NCBI GenBank assembly: GCA_009760855.2
Contig: WPIO01000045.1
Span: 1,702,501 to 1,766,500 of the forward strand
Length of the DNA: 64,000 nt
Direction of reading: 5' to 3'
DNA from: Cristatella mucedo
Taxonomy: Eukaryota; Bryozoa; Phylactolaemata; Cristatellidae
A program made the position numbers and the translations under genes. This document shows, one piece after another, positions 61,519 through 64,000 of the stretch; the stretch's first letter is position 1, and every line of letters starts with the position of its first letter. The notes under the pieces were generated by a model. That model did no database searches, was not told the DNA's origin, and saw only the letters and a list, made by a program, of their open reading frames with translations.

Positions 61519-61918
61519 GAGAGAGAAATCTCTTCCTAGGCACTTTACAAATTACAGTTTAAGAGACAGGTCACACAACACACACACACACACACACGCA
61601 GGCACGTGGGCAGGCACTCATAAACAAACACATACGTAAACAAACACATACACACACACATACACACATATATATATATATATATATATATTAATATATG
61701 GAAGGAAAAAGATTATAATTAGATTTAATTGGATTACCAGTGCCGGGACTTTAAAATTAAGTTGCATATTCGTTTCCATGCAGCATCTGGCGTTAAAGTA
61801 TTGACTTGGATTTCTGACGTTAAAATATTGACAGTTCTTGTCTTATCTATCTCCCACTAGCCTTTAACTTTTAGTAAGACTATTTACTTATACGAAATTC
61901 ATATTTTCCTAGACTGGA

Positions 61919-62245
61919 AGCAAGTACAAATTTACCCTTCGGAAAAATCAATATTTTGTAGAAAGCAAAATACAGGCAATATAGTTGTAGCAATAGTCTG
62001 AGAATTCTCTAATTCTAAACTTTACTACTACATAAAATCATCGCGTAAGTGAGCCCTGCTCGAACGCTTATGAAATGCCTATCGAAATCCTGCTCTGTAA
62101 CTTGCCTATGTAGATTTAGAAGTTCGATACATACAGATGATACTGGTCGTAAGAAGTGAATACATTTATTAAGCCACTGAGACAGAAAGGGGCAGCTGCA
62201 AACAAAATATGTTCGAATTTGTGCTTTTTCTGACTTTGTTCTTAA
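61919..62245 (-). pseudogene. degenerate counterpart of the copy A ORF
   Basis: On the minus strand GCAGCTGC...CAGTGGCTTAATAAATG aligns with GCAGCTGC...CAGTGGCTGAATAAAATG of copy A. The lost base and later stops destroy the frame. Confidence 0.3.
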
Positions 62246-62929
62246 TTTAAAAACTTCATAAACCTTGGTTTAAGTTACTCGATTTAATTGGTCTTTTTCT
62301 TTTTTTTCCCGAACCAACCCTAAAAAAAACAAGTGAAATATGCAAAAATAGTCATTAAAGTAAGCAACTTACAGAAACTGATATCGTTTATAACGGATGC
62401 GAGTACTTCAGTAGGATAACATGATTCGCTGATGTCGAGCTCCCAATGAGACCTTAACAATGTAATATCAACAAGCTACCTGACGTAGAACTTTCACTTA
62501 AGTAATAATAGCAATTTTAACAGTGGATCGGTTTAAACCTCATAGGGAACTTAATTCCTCTTCACATGCTTTAAATTTCCCTGCAAGGTTATCTTTATCT
62601 TAAGGGTTTCATAAACGTTACCAAGTATATGAAAGCAAGCCATGACATTGCTTGAATCAGCAAGCAAAACTAAAAAAACATGACTCTTAGAGATGCAGGG
62701 TAATAATACCTCTGGCAAGTATCACGCACTGGATCATGCATAGTTAGGCCCACAAAGCACAACCTAACCAAAAGTGACCGGTTAATCAAGGCAAAGAGAA
62801 AGCCGACCGGAATGGAGTATTCCTTAGCCAAAACGTATTAGTTATAAGAATAACTTTACACGTAAGATATAACTCCTGCTGAGCATTTCATTCGGAGCAT
62901 TACAATTCTGCTTATCCTATTTATTGCTT

Positions 62930-63012
62930 TTCCCTTTGCAGCAAATGTAAAGCGCCTAGAAAGAGATTGAGTTATCTGAGGGCATTTTATCAAGCCCATT
63001 ATTATTATTCTT
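62930..63012 (+). mobile_element. LINE-B 3' tail inserted in duplication copy B
   Basis: TTTCCCTTTGCAGCAAATGT then AAAGCGCCTAGAAAGAGATT, GAGTTATCTGAGGGC and (ATT)n. Copy A has uninterrupted sequence at this point. Confidence 0.85.
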
Positions 63013-63238
63013 CGCTTCCACGTTTCGTATCCGACAGCCGTACGCCGAACCGGCCTAAGCCGGTTGATTCATGCAGTCGGTTGATGACGAGCAGCAACGC
63101 CACCGCATGTGCTGACTTAGGCTCAACATGTACTCAGCAGCCCGGTGTAGGGTGGCATGAGTGCACGTGCCTGTTTATTTGACTGGGATTGCGTGCCAAG
63201 ACAGTAGGCAGCACAGCCACAATCGAAGCACAGCACAC

Positions 63239-63672
63239 TAACCGCTGCAGCACACTAACCGCTGCAGCACACTAACCGCTGCAGCACACTAACCGCTGCA
63301 GCACACTAACCGCTGCAGCACACTAACCGCTGCAGCACACTAACCGCGGCAGCACACTAACCGCGGCAGCACACTAACCGCGGCAGCACACTAACCGCTG
63401 CAGCACACTAACCGCGGCAGCACACTAACCGCGGCAGCACACTAACCGCGGCAGCACAGCCACCAAGGCAGCACATTAACCAAGGCAGCACATTAACCAA
63501 GGCAGCACATTAACCAAGGCAGCACACTAACCAAGGCAGCACACTAACCAAGGCAGCACATTAACCACGGCAGCACATTAACCACGGCAGCACATTAACC
63601 ACGGCAGCACATTAACCACGGCAGCACATTAACCACGGCAGCACATTAACCACGGCAGCACAGCCACCACGG
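63239..63672. repeat. minisatellite, about 25 units of 17 bases
   Basis: Unit GCAGCACACTAACCGCG with ordered variant blocks: first ACCGCT, then ACCGCG, then ACCAAG with CATT, then ACCACG with CATT. The flanks (63660-63770) hold degenerate GCAGCACAGCCAC units. The basic motif GGCAGCACAGCCA is already present once at the end of duplication copy A (55193-55206), which suggests where the array arose. Confidence 0.96.
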
Positions 63673-63772
63673 AAGCACAGCCACTATGACATCACAGCAA
63701 CGACTGCAGCACAGCCACTAAGGTAGAGCAGAACCACCACAGCCACCACAGAAGCACAGCCACTTCATGGGA

Positions 63773-64000
63773 AGCAGCACCTGGCTACCAGTGAATCTTT
63801 CAGCTGCAAGACTTTATAAAGACTGGGCTGGTGCCGATAATTCCCACTACAGCTGTGCAGCAGACTCTCACTCGGAGCCCTGAACGGCTGCATGCTATTA
63901 TGAGTATCCAAATGCAGCAGCAAACGCTTATAATAAAGCTCCAGTTTGAAAATTAGCAACAACATCGAAGGCTCTCTATCCAGCTATCCAGTGTAAACTG
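63773..64000. other. unassigned sequence at the window end
   Basis: No exon with splice support or recognised element. A 66-codon minus-strand ORF is present but unremarkable. Confidence 0.3.

Larger units (their letters stand above)
61195..63215. repeat. segmental duplication, copy B
   Basis: Counterpart of 53010-55245. It includes shortened GA (61470-61527), CA (61576-61598) and TA (61669-61691) tracts in the same order. A LINE-B tail (62930-63012) is present only here, so that insertion came after the duplication. The region matching the copy A ORF is frameshifted. Confidence 0.85.

Noticed and set aside
63239-63672. CRISPR-like array
   Set aside because: Units are contiguous 17-base tandem repeats with no unique spacers; this is a minisatellite in a eukaryotic genome.

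Overview
This window is nuclear DNA from an animal. It has long spliced genes with GT-AG introns of about 60 bases to 3 kb, CR1/L2-like LINE retrotransposon remnants, tRNA-derived SINEs and many simple repeats. The absence of bacterial-type gene packing, the near-complete metazoan SHPRH gene and the non-vertebrate repeat families suggest an invertebrate or early-branching animal. I cannot name the phylum from sequence alone.

Layout. Positions 1-3673 hold no gene I can firmly support: a possible minus-strand ORF behind a TATA box, a perfect 41-base palindrome, a GA microsatellite and a local duplication. Positions 3674-42548 (+) hold one gene of 29 exons encoding an SHPRH-type SNF2/RING ubiquitin ligase of about 1,633 residues. 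I rebuilt it from splice sites, reading phase and remembered similarity to the vertebrate protein. All 28 junctions keep the frame. The protein has split SNF2 helicase motifs, a PHD finger inserted in the ATPase lobe, a long central region, a C3HC4 RING and a C-terminal helicase lobe, but no room for the linker-histone H15 domain of the human protein. Its introns carry most of the mobile elements: LINE family A, LINE family B, SINE family 1 (which shares its 3' tail with LINE-B) and a second tRNA-like SINE family.

Positions 42549-47000 contain a possible minus-strand ORF overlapping the SHPRH 3' end, a LINE-B remnant and a likely solo LTR of 1.2 kb. Positions 48090-51564 (+) hold a compact eight-exon gene for an unrecognised protein of 216 residues. 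Its first three exons lie between two nearly identical 0.5-kb direct repeats. Positions 55573-56854 (-) hold at least four phase-compatible exons of another unrecognised gene, whose 3' end was not found.

The right end is repeat-rich. A diverged segmental duplication of about 2.1 kb (53010-55245 and 61195-63215) carries matching GA/CA/TA microsatellite blocks. The longest LINE-B copy (57935-60490) has a SINE inserted in it. A 17-base minisatellite (63239-63672) appears to have grown out of the end of the second duplicate. No rRNA, functional tRNA, CRISPR array or prokaryotic feature was seen.
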